NCBI GenBank assembly: GCA_020636255.1
Contig: JACJYE010000010.1
Span: forward strand, 248,001-312,000
Direction: 5' to 3'
Origin: Lewinellaceae bacterium
GTDB lineage: Bacteria; Bacteroidota; Bacteroidia; Chitinophagales; Saprospiraceae
Length of the DNA: 64,000 nucleotides
Below are positions 35,617 to 44,104 of this stretch, in pieces. The translations under genes and the position numbers were made by a program. A model generated the notes under the pieces. It was not told where the DNA came from. It saw only the letters and a list, made by a program, of their open reading frames with translations, and did not search any database. Every line of letters starts with the position of its first letter. Position 1 is the stretch's first letter.

Positions 35617-36699
35617 TCAGGAATTCCTGTTGAGGCAGTTGAGGTCTTCGAATGCGTGCATCAGCCGGGCTTTAAAGGCATTTTCCCCACTGCGCAGCCA
35701 TTGCCTCGGGTCGTAGAATTTCTTATTGGGCTTGTCGCTGCCCTCCGGGTTGCCGATCTGCGATTGCATATAATCCCGTTTGCCTTCGTAGTAGTCGCGC
35801 ACACCATCCCAGAAAGCCCACTGCAGGTCGGTATCGATATTCATTTTGATCGCTCCGTACCCGATCGCTTCGCGGATCTCTTCGCGGGAGGAGCCCGAGC
35901 CGCCGTGGAAGACGAAATTTACAGGATTGTCTCCGGTATTGAACTTTTGTTTAACGTAATCCTGAGAATTCTTGAGGATAACGGGCTTGAGCGACACATT
36001 GCCAGGCTTATATACGCCGTGGACATTGCCGAAAGCAGCAGCTATGGTAAAGCGGTTGCTGATCCTGGAAAGCTCCTCGTAAGCATAGGCCACTTCTTCA
36101 GGCTGGGTATAGAGCCTCGAGCTGTCGATGCCCGTATTGTCCACACCGTCCTCTTCTCCTCCGGTGACGCCAAGTTCGATTTCCAGCGTCATCCCTATTT
36201 TTGACATCCTGTCGAGGTATATCTTGCAGGTTTCTACATTTTCTTTCAGCGGCTCTTCTGAAAGGTCCAGCATGTGGGAGCTGTACAAGGGGTAGCCCCT
36301 GTTCTCAAAAAATTGCTCGCCTGCGTCGATCAAGCCTTCTACCCAGGGCAATAACTTGCGGGCGCAATGGTCGGTATGCAGGATAACGGTGACCCCGTAG
36401 GCCTGGGCCACTGCATGGACGTGCATAGCCCCGGATATCCCGCCAAGGATAGCGCCCTGCTGGCCGTCGCTGGACAAGCCTTTGCCGCCAAAAAAATGAG
36501 CGCCGCCATTGGAGAATTGCACGATGACCGGAGAATTGACATCCCGGGCTGTCTCCAGAACGGCATTCACAGTATTGGTGCCGGTGACGTTGACTGCGGG
36601 AATGGCAAAGCCATGTTCGTTGGCGTAGTTGAACAGCTCGGTTACTTCATCGCCATAGAGAACCCCGGGGCGAAAGCGGGTTGAGGTTAGTGTAGGCAT
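35617..36699 (-). CDS. fbaA: Class II fructose-bisphosphate aldolase
   Basis: Zinc enzyme of glycolysis and gluconeogenesis that cleaves fructose 1,6-bisphosphate. The 360 residues from the ATG at 36699 match the E. coli FbaA subtype: 'PGVLYGDEVTELFNYANEHG', 'PVIVQFSNGGAHFFGGKGL', the metal site 'VILHTDHCARKLLPW', 'LEIELGVTGGEEDGVDNTG', 'FHGGSGSSREEI' and 'AIKMNIDTDLQWAFWDGVRD'. The upstream extension to 36774 reads through the trxB terminator and is rejected. It follows trxB on the same strand, but the terminator between them makes separate transcripts likely. Confidence 0.96.
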   Translation of the reverse strand: MPTLTSTRFRPGVLYGDEVTELFNYANEHGFAIPAVNVTGTNTVNAVLETARDVNSPVIVQFSNGGAHFFGGKGLSSDGQQGAILGGISGAMHVHAVAQAYGVTVILHTDHCARKLLPWVEGLIDAGEQFFENRGYPLYSSHMLDLSEEPLKENVETCKIYLDRMSKIGMTLEIELGVTGGEEDGVDNTGIDSSRLYTQPEEVAYAYEELSRISNRFTIAAAFGNVHGVYKPGNVSLKPVILKNSQDYVKQKFNTGDNPVNFVFHGGSGSSREEIREAIGYGAIKMNIDTDLQWAFWDGVRDYYEGKRDYMQSQIGNPEGSDKPNKKFYDPRQWLRSGENAFKARLMHAFEDLNCLNRNS

Positions 36700-36721
36700 G
36701 ATCTTTATGGATGTTTTCCTT

Positions 36722-36768
36722 AAAAAAATAGCTATATCGCCGGTTAGGCCCGGCAATATAGCTATTTT
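36722..36768 (-). terminator. Long terminator hairpin after trxB
   Basis: Arms 36725-36743 and 36750-36768 pair over 18 of 19 positions around a 6-base loop. Read on the minus strand the stem ends in seven T. The stem is about twice the usual length and ends some 20 bases before the fbaA start, so it may also shape the fbaA leader. Confidence 0.9.
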
Positions 36769-36816
36769 AGGCATTCCCGGGAAGCCCGGAGCTTATCAAA
36801 TCCGTCAAATCTGAGA

Positions 36817-37761
36817 TCAGATCACGCCTTTTTCCGTCAGATAGCGCTCGGCGTCAAGTGCGGCCATACAGCCGGTGCCTGCGGCGGTAACGGCCTGGCG
36901 GTATATGTTGTCCTGAGCATCTCCGCTGGCAAAAACACCTTCGATGTTCGTCCTGGTGGTCTTTCCCCTGGTGATCAGGTACCCGCTGGGCTCCATGTCG
37001 AGCCAGCCGTTAAAGATATCCGTATTGGGCTTGTGGCCGATAGCGACGAAAAAACCACGGGCGGGGATCGTAGATTCTGCTTTGGTCTGATTGTTGACGG
37101 CCCTGATGCCTTCCACCTCCTGCCCGCCGAGGATCTCCAGCGCTTCGGTATTCCAGTGGACCTCTATATTCGCTGTCTTTAAGACGCGCTCCTGCATGAT
37201 CTTGGAGGCCCTAAGCTCGTCGCGCCGGACGAGCATGTGTACTTTGGGGCATAACTTTGACAGATACAGGGCTTCTTCGGCAGCCGTGTCGCCACCGCCT
37301 ACAACGGCGACTTCCTGGCCTCGGAAGAAAAAGCCATCGCATACTGCGCAAGCTGACACTCCTTTATTGGTAAGCCGCTTTTCGGATTCGAGGCCCAGCC
37401 ATTTGGCGCTGGCGCCGGTAGAAACGATTACGCTATCGGCATGGACCTCTTTACCCGACTCTGTCCACGCTTTGTGTACAGGGCCTGTGAAATCCACTTT
37501 GGTGATCATTTCGTAACGCACATCCGTGCCGAAGCGCTCGGCCTGTTTGCGGAAATCATCCATCATTTGCGGCCCCATTATACCTTCGGGGTATCCGGGA
37601 TAGTTCTCCACGTCGGTAGTGATCATGAGCTGCCCACCCGGTTCTCTGCCGGTGTACAGTACGGGCTGAAGGTTAGCCCTGGCGGCATATACCGCAGCCG
37701 TGTAACCGGCGGGGCCAGAACCTATGATCAAACATTTAACTCTTTCGATGTCTTCTGCCAT
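36817..37761 (-). CDS. trxB: Thioredoxin-disulfide reductase
   Basis: Flavoenzyme that reduces thioredoxin with NADPH. The 314 residues from the ATG at 37761 are typical. It has the FAD site 'CLIIGSGPAGYTAAVYAARA', 'REPGGQLMITTDVENYPGYP', the redox-active 'CAVCDGFFFRGQ', the NADPH site 'VVGGGDTAAEEALYLSKL', and the FAD-closing 'GVFASGDAQDNIYRQAVTAA'. An in-frame upstream extension to 37803 overlaps the -7 element, so the later ATG is used. In this window, trxB, a thioredoxin-like protein (42147) and YtxJ (45352) all point to thiol redox handling, though they are not linked. Confidence 0.97.
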   Translation of the reverse strand: MAEDIERVKCLIIGSGPAGYTAAVYAARANLQPVLYTGREPGGQLMITTDVENYPGYPEGIMGPQMMDDFRKQAERFGTDVRYEMITKVDFTGPVHKAWTESGKEVHADSVIVSTGASAKWLGLESEKRLTNKGVSACAVCDGFFFRGQEVAVVGGGDTAAEEALYLSKLCPKVHMLVRRDELRASKIMQERVLKTANIEVHWNTEALEILGGQEVEGIRAVNNQTKAESTIPARGFFVAIGHKPNTDIFNGWLDMEPSGYLITRGKTTRTNIEGVFASGDAQDNIYRQAVTAAGTGCMAALDAERYLTEKGVI

Positions 37762-37781
37762 TTGTTTTTCGCTTTTTCGGG

Positions 37782-37789
37782 CAAAAATA
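37782..37789 (-). promoter_or_regulatory. Candidate trxB promoter, -7 TATTTTTG
   Basis: Exact TAnnTTTG match on the minus strand, 20 bases before the trxB ATG. Confidence 0.5.
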
Positions 37790-37906
37790 ATAAGATTGCT
37801 CAATGCAAAAATGTAATCCGGGTCACATTCCCGTCAGTGTTGCATCCTGACAGGTAACGACCAATTTGAGAACGCCATAAGGTATTTGGTGGTTGAATGC
37901 GGCCTT

Positions 37907-37918
37907 CAAACAAGCTCT
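37907..37918 (+). repeat. Third copy of the CAAACAAGCTCT motif
   Basis: A 12-base core shared with 7152-7167 (minus) and 31138-31153, again between divergent genes (trxB and a membrane subtilase). Confidence 0.3.
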
Positions 37919-37952
37919 ATGCCGATAAAATTCCCTGTTTGGCCCACTTTCC

Positions 37953-37983
37953 TTGACAGCTTGTTATATTATAGATACTTTAA
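37953..37983 (+). promoter_or_regulatory. Promoter of the membrane subtilase gene
   Basis: TTGACA from 37953 and TACTTTAA at 37976-37983 (seven of eight to TAnnTTTG) are spaced by 20 bases. The ATG follows 23 bases later. Confidence 0.55.
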
Positions 37984-38006
37984 CAGCTTGAAAAAATCCG
38001 CTAATT

Positions 38007-39533
38007 ATGATCTATCCTTTGGCCTTTGTCGCGGCAGTTGGAAGCCTTGCTTTATGGTTCTATTTTCAAACCGATGAAGCCAGAAGCCGGTTGTTCCGAC
38101 GGTCTTTTTTCGCCACACTTGCCATTTTCATCCTTTCGGTAATGGTGGCTGATGTGTCGTGGAGCTCAAAGATGGGAACTTTGTTCCGGGACCTGCTCGT
38201 AATGGCAGGTTTTGGCGTGGCCTTTCAGTTCCTCTCAGGTTGGAAGCGGTGGCCAATATATGGCCTTGTCCTGGCAGGAGCGATACTGATCGGGTATTAT
38301 CAGGTTTTTATGTCGGGCAGCCTGGACAGGCAACAGGCCGCAACAGGCCCTTTGGATGATGCGGGTGAACTGCTCGTAGAATTGGCTGAAGGAGCAAATG
38401 GCGACGGGCTTCTGGCCGTGAAAAAGAAATATAAGTTGGAATACAGGCGTACCTTCGATCCGGCGTCTCCGGAATCGACGGAACTGGATGATTATATTCT
38501 TGTAGACGTGCCGAGCCAGTATTCGGATAGAATAGACGAGGTTATTCGCGCCATACAGGATGCAAAAGATGTGGATTGGGTGGAACCCAATGAGATCATC
38601 ACCATATCGCCCATTGAGGGGCAGATCACCCGGCTGCCGGACAAGGAGCTGGGGTTGAACGACCAATACGTAGGCCAGCTATGGGGGTTTCAGGCCATGG
38701 AGGTAAAAAAACTGCTCGATTATCTGGATGCCCAGAAACTCACCCCCAAGCGCAAAGCTCTTATCGCCATTCTGGATACCGGCATAGATGCCAACCATGA
38801 AGACATCAAAGGCAATTATCGTTCCACCAAATCAACCTATGACAACGACCCTAAAGGGCACGGCACCCACTGTGCAGGTATTGCAGCTGCCGTTTCCAAT
38901 AACGGGCTGGGCGTTGCTTCCTTTTCCCGCGACAATTCCTTTGTTGAGGCCACCAGTATCAAAGTCCTGAATGCTTCCGGTATGGGTTCTCAGCGCAGTA
39001 TTATCGACGGCATCATCCAGGCGGCCGATGCAGGGGCCGGCGTCATCTCCATGTCGTTGGGCGGGCTGTCCAGCCAAAGCAAGGAAAGAGCCTACCGTCA
39101 GGCTGTGGAATATGCCAATAAAAAGGGCGCGATCGTCGTCGCAGCTGCCGGCAACTCCAACCGCGACGCCAAAGGTTTTGCTCCGGCCGGCGTGCCGGGG
39201 GTGATCGCTGTAAGCGCCGTTGACGAGTCGTTGCAGCGGGCGGTGTTCTCCAACTATGTTTCAAGCGTGGAAATGGGGGTCGCAGCACCTGGTGTCAATA
39301 TTTTCTCCACTATTCCAGGCAACAAGTATGCTTCGTTTAACGGCACCTCCATGGCTACGCCTTATACTGCCGGCCTGCTGGGCCTGATGAAAAGCCTGGA
39401 CCCTGATCTGAACACGAAAGATGCTTACGAGATCCTGAAAAAAACGGGCTTGCCTACCAGGAACACAAAAGAAACCGGCCTGCTCATCAATCCGTATGCC
39501 GCTGTTAAAATGTTGGCCAGCCAGAACAATTAG
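38007..39533 (+). CDS. Membrane-anchored subtilisin-like protease (S8)
   Basis: A 508-residue S8 peptidase with an unusual start: instead of a cleavable signal it has about three hydrophobic segments in the first 100 residues ('LAFVAAVGSLALWFYF', 'SFFATLAIFILSVMVADV', 'IYGLVLAGAILIGYYQVFM'). A propeptide-like region follows (about 115-200), then the catalytic domain with Asp in 'LIAILDTGIDANHEDI', His in 'GHGTHCAGIAAAVS', Asn in 'AAAGNSNRD' and Ser in 'NGTSMATPYTAGLLG'. The active domain should face the periplasm. It is followed after 98 bases by a membrane-anchored nuclease on the same strand. It differs clearly from the secreted subtilase at 25875. Confidence 0.9.
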   Translation: MIYPLAFVAAVGSLALWFYFQTDEARSRLFRRSFFATLAIFILSVMVADVSWSSKMGTLFRDLLVMAGFGVAFQFLSGWKRWPIYGLVLAGAILIGYYQVFMSGSLDRQQAATGPLDDAGELLVELAEGANGDGLLAVKKKYKLEYRRTFDPASPESTELDDYILVDVPSQYSDRIDEVIRAIQDAKDVDWVEPNEIITISPIEGQITRLPDKELGLNDQYVGQLWGFQAMEVKKLLDYLDAQKLTPKRKALIAILDTGIDANHEDIKGNYRSTKSTYDNDPKGHGTHCAGIAAAVSNNGLGVASFSRDNSFVEATSIKVLNASGMGSQRSIIDGIIQAADAGAGVISMSLGGLSSQSKERAYRQAVEYANKKGAIVVAAAGNSNRDAKGFAPAGVPGVIAVSAVDESLQRAVFSNYVSSVEMGVAAPGVNIFSTIPGNKYASFNGTSMATPYTAGLLGLMKSLDPDLNTKDAYEILKKTGLPTRNTKETGLLINPYAAVKMLASQNN

Positions 39534-39631
39534 GCCGAACACAGCTGTTTACTTTTCGTTCTTTTTCCTTTGATTAAAGCAAGGGAATTCGCTCGTTTTG
39601 CTATTTTTACGGGCATCCAAACAAAAGCTGT

Positions 39632-40531
39632 ATGGCCAAATTAAGAACGAACCACAGCCGCCAGGGAAAAGGCAGCTCCGGCACGATCATCAAAGTGGGC
39701 ATTTTCGGAGCGATCATCAGTGGTTTGTTTTTCCTGTTCAACATGTTTATGGGCAATAACACCACCTCACCGCAGGATGGGGGAGAGGAAACTGTTGAAA
39801 ACGAAGATTATTACCTTCCTGAATCCAGTACAGGAGATATCATCCATCATGCGTATTACACTCTTTCCTATTCGGAAAAGCACGAACAGGCGGAATGGGT
39901 GGCCTATCGCCTTACCCGCCGGGAACTGGAGCAGCCCTGGCTGGAAAGGGGCAACAACTTCCGTCCGGACCCCATGGCCGAAACCGGGAGCGCCACCCCT
40001 GACGACTACCGTAATTCGGGTTATGACCGGGGCCATCTCGTGCCTGCTGCTGACCGTGCTTTTAATGAGGAAGCAATGGATGAGACTTTCTTCATGAGCA
40101 ATATCAGCCCGCAGGCCAAGAACTTCAATAAAGGCATCTGGCGGGAGCTGGAAGAACTCACCCGGTCGTGGGCCAAGCGCGACGGCCAGTTGTATGTCGT
40201 TACCGGCCCGGTGCTGGCCTTAAAACCCAAAGGGCAGATCGGGGAAAACGGCGTTTCCGTGCCTGCCGCATTTTACAAAGTGCTGCTTGACCTGGATGAG
40301 CCACAGGTTAAGGCTATTGGATTTATCATTCCCAATGAGGTCAGCTTCGAACCTTTGTATAAATTCGCAATGCCGGTTGATAAAGTAGAAGAAGTGACGG
40401 GCATTGACTTTTTTGGGGCCCTCATGCCCAAGCAGTTGGAGGAAGAAGTTGAGGGCAACCTCAATATCGACCTATGGGAGTTCAGCAAGGATAAATTTCA
40501 GCAAAGGATTGAGAAGTGGAATAACCAATAA
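39632..40531 (+). CDS. Membrane-anchored DNA/RNA non-specific endonuclease
   Basis: Sugar-non-specific nuclease of the EndoG/NucA family, 299 residues. A basic N-terminus and one helix (about 18-40, 'TIIKVGIFGAIISGLFFLFN') anchor it with the catalytic domain outside the cytoplasm. The active site is intact: 'GYDRGHLVPAADRA' (DRGH, His135) and 'FFMSNISPQAKNFNKGIWRE' with the magnesium-binding Asn. 'YVVTGPVL' is the usual later strand. Likely roles are nutrient scavenging or degradation of incoming DNA. The HerA-like ATPase gene begins 14 bases after its stop, so the two are co-transcribed. Confidence 0.92.
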   Translation: MAKLRTNHSRQGKGSSGTIIKVGIFGAIISGLFFLFNMFMGNNTTSPQDGGEETVENEDYYLPESSTGDIIHHAYYTLSYSEKHEQAEWVAYRLTRRELEQPWLERGNNFRPDPMAETGSATPDDYRNSGYDRGHLVPAADRAFNEEAMDETFFMSNISPQAKNFNKGIWRELEELTRSWAKRDGQLYVVTGPVLALKPKGQIGENGVSVPAAFYKVLLDLDEPQVKAIGFIIPNEVSFEPLYKFAMPVDKVEEVTGIDFFGALMPKQLEEEVEGNLNIDLWEFSKDKFQQRIEKWNNQ

Positions 40532-40545
40532 TAATCATTTCTGAT

Positions 40546-42126
40546 ATGTCAGGCCGAAAAGAACAGTTTATTACCCAGATAACAGAAGGCAACACCTTCA
40601 AGGGCTCGTCCCTCATCCTGGGCGGAGCAATGCTCGATGGAGAATGCCTGCCGAACACCCTCGTCAGGGTACCGCTCAGCACCATGAACCGCCATGGCCT
40701 CATTGCCGGCGCCACTGGCTCAGGTAAGACCAAGACCTTACAGATCCTGGCTGAGCAGCTTTCGAAGGAAGGCGTGCCCTCGCTGCTTATGGACATCAAA
40801 GGAGACCTGAGCGGCATTGCAGTAGCCAGTGCTGGGCACCCCAAGATCGATGAACGCCATGCGCGTATCGGCATTCCTTTCACGCCTGGCAGCAGCCCCG
40901 TAGAATTCCTGAGCCTTTCCGATGAAAAGGGGGCCCGGCTGCGCGCAACCGTTACGGAATTCGGGCCGGTGCTGTTTTCCAAAATACTGGGGCTGAACGA
41001 CACCCAAAGCAGTATCGTCGCCGTGGTTTTTAAATACTGCGATGACAATAAATTGCCGCTGCTGGGCCTCGACGATTTCAAGCAGAGCCTGCAGTATATC
41101 AGCAATGAAGGCAAAGAGGAAATAGAAAAGGACTATGGGGTGATCTCCACTACATCCGTGGGAACGATCATGCGCAAGATCATCGAGCTGGAGCAGCAGG
41201 ATGCCAGCCGTTTTTTTGGCGAGCGGTCTTTCGACGTGGATGACCTTTGTCGCTTTGACCGGAACGGGCGTGGCATGGTCTCTATCATCCGTTTGACGGA
41301 CATACAGGACAAGCCCAAGCTGTTCTCTACTTTCATGTTGCAGATGCTGGCGGAGATCTATTCCAACTTTCCGGAAGAAGGCGACGTAGACAAGCCTAAA
41401 CTGGTGATCTTCATCGATGAAGCACACCTTGTCTTTGAAGAAGCCTCCGATGCTCTTCTGGACCAGATCGAAGTGATCGTGAAGCTCATTCGCTCCAAAG
41501 GCGTCGGGCTCTATTTCGTCACCCAGAACCCGGCGGATATCCCCGACGATGTACTCGGGCAGCTGGGCCTTAAAATACAACACGCCCTTCGCGCTTTTAC
41601 GGCAAAGGACAGGAAAGCCATCAAACTCGCTGCGGAGAACTACCCGCTATCGGATTTTTACGACGTAGCCCAGTGTGTAACGGAACTGGGGATAGGGGAG
41701 GCTCTGGTCACAGCTTTGAATGAAAAAGGTATCCCTACACCCCTGGCACATACACTGCTACGCGCGCCGGAATCGCGTATGGACGTGTTGACTACCCAGG
41801 AGATCGATGCGATCATCAGCCGTTCGGCGCTGATCCGCAAGTACAACGAGTCCATCGACCCCATCAGCGCCCGCGAGATCCTCGAAGAGAAGATAGCAGC
41901 AGCGCAGGAAGACAGCCTCCGGGAAGAGATACAGGAACAAAGAGAGAAGGCCCGTGCCGTGTCGCGCCGCAAGGAGAAAAGTACAATAGAGAAGATCATC
42001 AGCAACCCTACTACGCGCCAGATAGGGCGGACGGTTGCCCGGGAGCTTACCCGTGGGCTGCTAGGGGTGTTGGGCATCAGTAGTACAGCCCGTCGCACGA
42101 GTTCAAGTAGCCGCAAAAGGCGTTAA
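40546..42126 (+). CDS. HerA-like ATPase, DUF853 (YjgR) family
   Basis: Cytoplasmic FtsK/HerA-superfamily ATPase of 526 residues. It has Walker A 'GLIAGATGSGKTKTLQILAE', 'SLLMDIKGDLSGIA', Walker B 'LVIFIDEAHLVFEEA', the sensor region 'GLYFVTQNPADIPDDVLGQL' and 'LRAFTAKDRKAIKLAAENYP'. The C-terminal 90 residues are a charged coiled coil ending in a basic Ser/Arg tail ('TARRTSSSSRKRR'). The substrate of YjgR proteins is not established; HerA relatives move DNA, often with a nuclease partner. Here a nuclease gene lies 14 bases upstream, but it is predicted to be outside the cytoplasm, so a direct partnership is uncertain. Confidence 0.93.
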   Translation: MSGRKEQFITQITEGNTFKGSSLILGGAMLDGECLPNTLVRVPLSTMNRHGLIAGATGSGKTKTLQILAEQLSKEGVPSLLMDIKGDLSGIAVASAGHPKIDERHARIGIPFTPGSSPVEFLSLSDEKGARLRATVTEFGPVLFSKILGLNDTQSSIVAVVFKYCDDNKLPLLGLDDFKQSLQYISNEGKEEIEKDYGVISTTSVGTIMRKIIELEQQDASRFFGERSFDVDDLCRFDRNGRGMVSIIRLTDIQDKPKLFSTFMLQMLAEIYSNFPEEGDVDKPKLVIFIDEAHLVFEEASDALLDQIEVIVKLIRSKGVGLYFVTQNPADIPDDVLGQLGLKIQHALRAFTAKDRKAIKLAAENYPLSDFYDVAQCVTELGIGEALVTALNEKGIPTPLAHTLLRAPESRMDVLTTQEIDAIISRSALIRKYNESIDPISAREILEEKIAAAQEDSLREEIQEQREKARAVSRRKEKSTIEKIISNPTTRQIGRTVARELTRGLLGVLGISSTARRTSSSSRKRR

Positions 42127-42146
42127 AAGCGGTAAGGTGAACCCTG

Positions 42147-42719
42147 TCAGTTCCCTTTGCGCAACAGCGTGGGTTTAAAATTCTCCTGATAGGTTGACCA
42201 GGGTGTGTCTTTGTAATGGTCCTGGGCAAAATAAGTGGCGATCTTTTCAAATTCTTCGGGCGGTTTATACCCTACTATAGATTGGATGACTTCCTGGTTC
42301 TCGTCGAGGAAAACGACCGTTGGAAAGCTGAGCCGGCCTTTCAGGAGTTCGGCTGCCAGTTCGTGGTACCCTCGTTTGCCGTTCTTTACATATTTGTACA
42401 CTTTGCCCTTGTACTCCAGTTCCTCGTGCTGCTCGGCATCGAACTTAACGGGATAGAAATTATCGTTTAGAAAACGTGCAATATGTGGGTTTTCGAACGT
42501 CGTTGTGTCCATTCGTTTGCACCATCCACACCAATCCGTATACACCGACAACAGGATCTTTTTCTTTTCTTTTTGCGAAAGGGCCATAGCTTCATCCAAG
42601 CTTAGCCAATTCACCGTGGTTTGGCCGCCTTCCTGCTGTAGTTTTTGCGTATTTGCCGGTTTGAATGAAAGGGCGCTCAGGGTAGCAAAGATGATCAGTA
42701 TGGCACTTAACCTTCTCAT
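42147..42719 (-). CDS. Exported thioredoxin-like protein
   Basis: A 190-residue thioredoxin-fold protein with a signal peptide ('LIIFATLSALSF'). The redox motif is 'VYTDWCGWCKRMDTTTFEN' (CxxC as WCGWC), with the later 'SFPTVVFLDENQ' carrying the cis-Pro. 'EEFEKIATYFAQDHYKD' forms the terminal helix. The pattern fits the thioredoxin_7/DUF255-like group that acts in the periplasm on disulfides. The gene is convergent with the HerA-like gene, with only 20 bases between stops. Confidence 0.9.
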   Translation of the reverse strand: MRRLSAILIIFATLSALSFKPANTQKLQQEGGQTTVNWLSLDEAMALSQKEKKKILLSVYTDWCGWCKRMDTTTFENPHIARFLNDNFYPVKFDAEQHEELEYKGKVYKYVKNGKRGYHELAAELLKGRLSFPTVVFLDENQEVIQSIVGYKPPEEFEKIATYFAQDHYKDTPWSTYQENFKPTLLRKGN

Positions 42720-42842
42720 TCTTTATTTCAATTTTTCTTTAGTGGTCAACAAAAGTAACAACAAACAAACAAAATAAAAATGGGGCTTATGATCGCGCCT
42801 TTACACTTTAAATGAAGTTTAACGATTGTAAAATCGGGCTGT

Positions 42843-43895
42843 TTAGCGCTCATTCGTATAGATGTCGAGCTGGTCGCTACCCAGCCGTATGCGCGATACC
42901 GGGGCATACGGAAGCTGGGGCCCCGGCCGGCCTGGATAAAGGTGGCCGCTGCCGGTGATCACTCTTGCTTCGTCCCAGTAACCGGCCTGAATAAAGTGTT
43001 CGATGGTTTTGATGCCGCCTTCGACTAGCAGGGTAGCCAGCTTTCTGTTTGCCAGTTCTTCCAGCAGTGCAGCGATGGGATGCTCAACGTCCTGGAGCCG
43101 TATCAGGCCAGCGGGGTTTTCAGGCAGTGCCGTAGGACTGGTACAGGCCAGCAGCGTGGGAGCGGCCTTATCGAGCACTCCCAGGGTTTGAGGCAGCAGG
43201 CCGGAGCGGCTCAACACAATACGGGTGGGCGATTTGCCATACCATAGCCTGTTGGTGAGCTGAGGGTTGTCGGTGCGAGCCGTATGGGCGCCAATGAGAA
43301 TAGCATCCACTTCGCTCCGCCATTTGTGGGCGAGGCGCCTGGAAAAAGGGTTGGAGAGCCAATGCTGCCGGTTTTCCAGAGGGGCGAACATGCCGTTGGC
43401 CGATTGGGCGAACTTCAGGATGATGTACGGCCTGTTTTCCCGTACAAAAGTATTCCGGAATCTGCTAAGCCACTGCCCTTCCTTTTCCAGCGTGCCGACT
43501 ACTACTTCCACGCCGCCTGCCCTGAGTCTTTCGACACCTGTTCCGTTGACGCCAGGTGTATGGTCGAGACAGGAAATGACAACTTTGGGTATTTTCTTTT
43601 CAAGAATGAGGTTGGTACAGGGCGGCGTATTGCCGAAAATAGTACAAGGCTCAAGAGAAACATAAAGCGTGGAAAAAGGCAGGAGCTTTTTGTCTTCGGG
43701 CGCAACGCTGTTTACGGCATTGACCTCTGCATGGGACTGCCCATAAGCTTTGTGGTAACCTTCTCCGATAATGCGCCCGTTATGAACCAATACGGCGCCT
43801 ACCATCGGATTTGGAGAAGTATACCCGGCGCCCAGCCTGGCAAGGCTGAAACAACGCCGCATGCAGGTTTCGTCCGTTGAAATATCCTTCGCCAT
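42843..43895 (-). CDS. ribD: Bifunctional riboflavin biosynthesis deaminase/reductase
   Basis: Carries out two steps of riboflavin synthesis: deamination of the pyrimidine and NADPH reduction of the ribosyl side chain. The 350 residues are typical. The N-terminal deaminase has 'GYTSPNPMVGAVLV', the zinc motifs 'SHAEVNAV' and 'LEPCTIFGNTPPCTNLIL'; the C-terminal reductase has 'RPYIILKFAQSANG', 'VDAILIGAHTARTDNPQLT' and 'LLVEGGIKTIEHFI'. No other rib gene is in the window. Confidence 0.96.
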   Translation of the reverse strand: MAKDISTDETCMRRCFSLARLGAGYTSPNPMVGAVLVHNGRIIGEGYHKAYGQSHAEVNAVNSVAPEDKKLLPFSTLYVSLEPCTIFGNTPPCTNLILEKKIPKVVISCLDHTPGVNGTGVERLRAGGVEVVVGTLEKEGQWLSRFRNTFVRENRPYIILKFAQSANGMFAPLENRQHWLSNPFSRRLAHKWRSEVDAILIGAHTARTDNPQLTNRLWYGKSPTRIVLSRSGLLPQTLGVLDKAAPTLLACTSPTALPENPAGLIRLQDVEHPIAALLEELANRKLATLLVEGGIKTIEHFIQAGYWDEARVITGSGHLYPGRPGPQLPYAPVSRIRLGSDQLDIYTNER

Positions 43896-44104
43896 TTTTC
43901 CTTCTCAATAGGTGCCAGGCAATATATACTTCTGCTTTAACAAAAACATTACATCACGTTATTAAATATTTGGCAAATTCATTAATTTTCGCACAATCCA
44001 TTCCCAGCCGAATATTGCTATAGGCTTTTTATAACTTCGCATTATATCATTCTCCCTTTGAACATAGCCTCAGAATTCTGATTATTCATCAAAACGAAAA
44101 TCAA

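Noticed and set aside
40738..41583. 281-codon minus-strand frame
   Set aside because: Antisense to the HerA-like ATPase gene, without any family signature.
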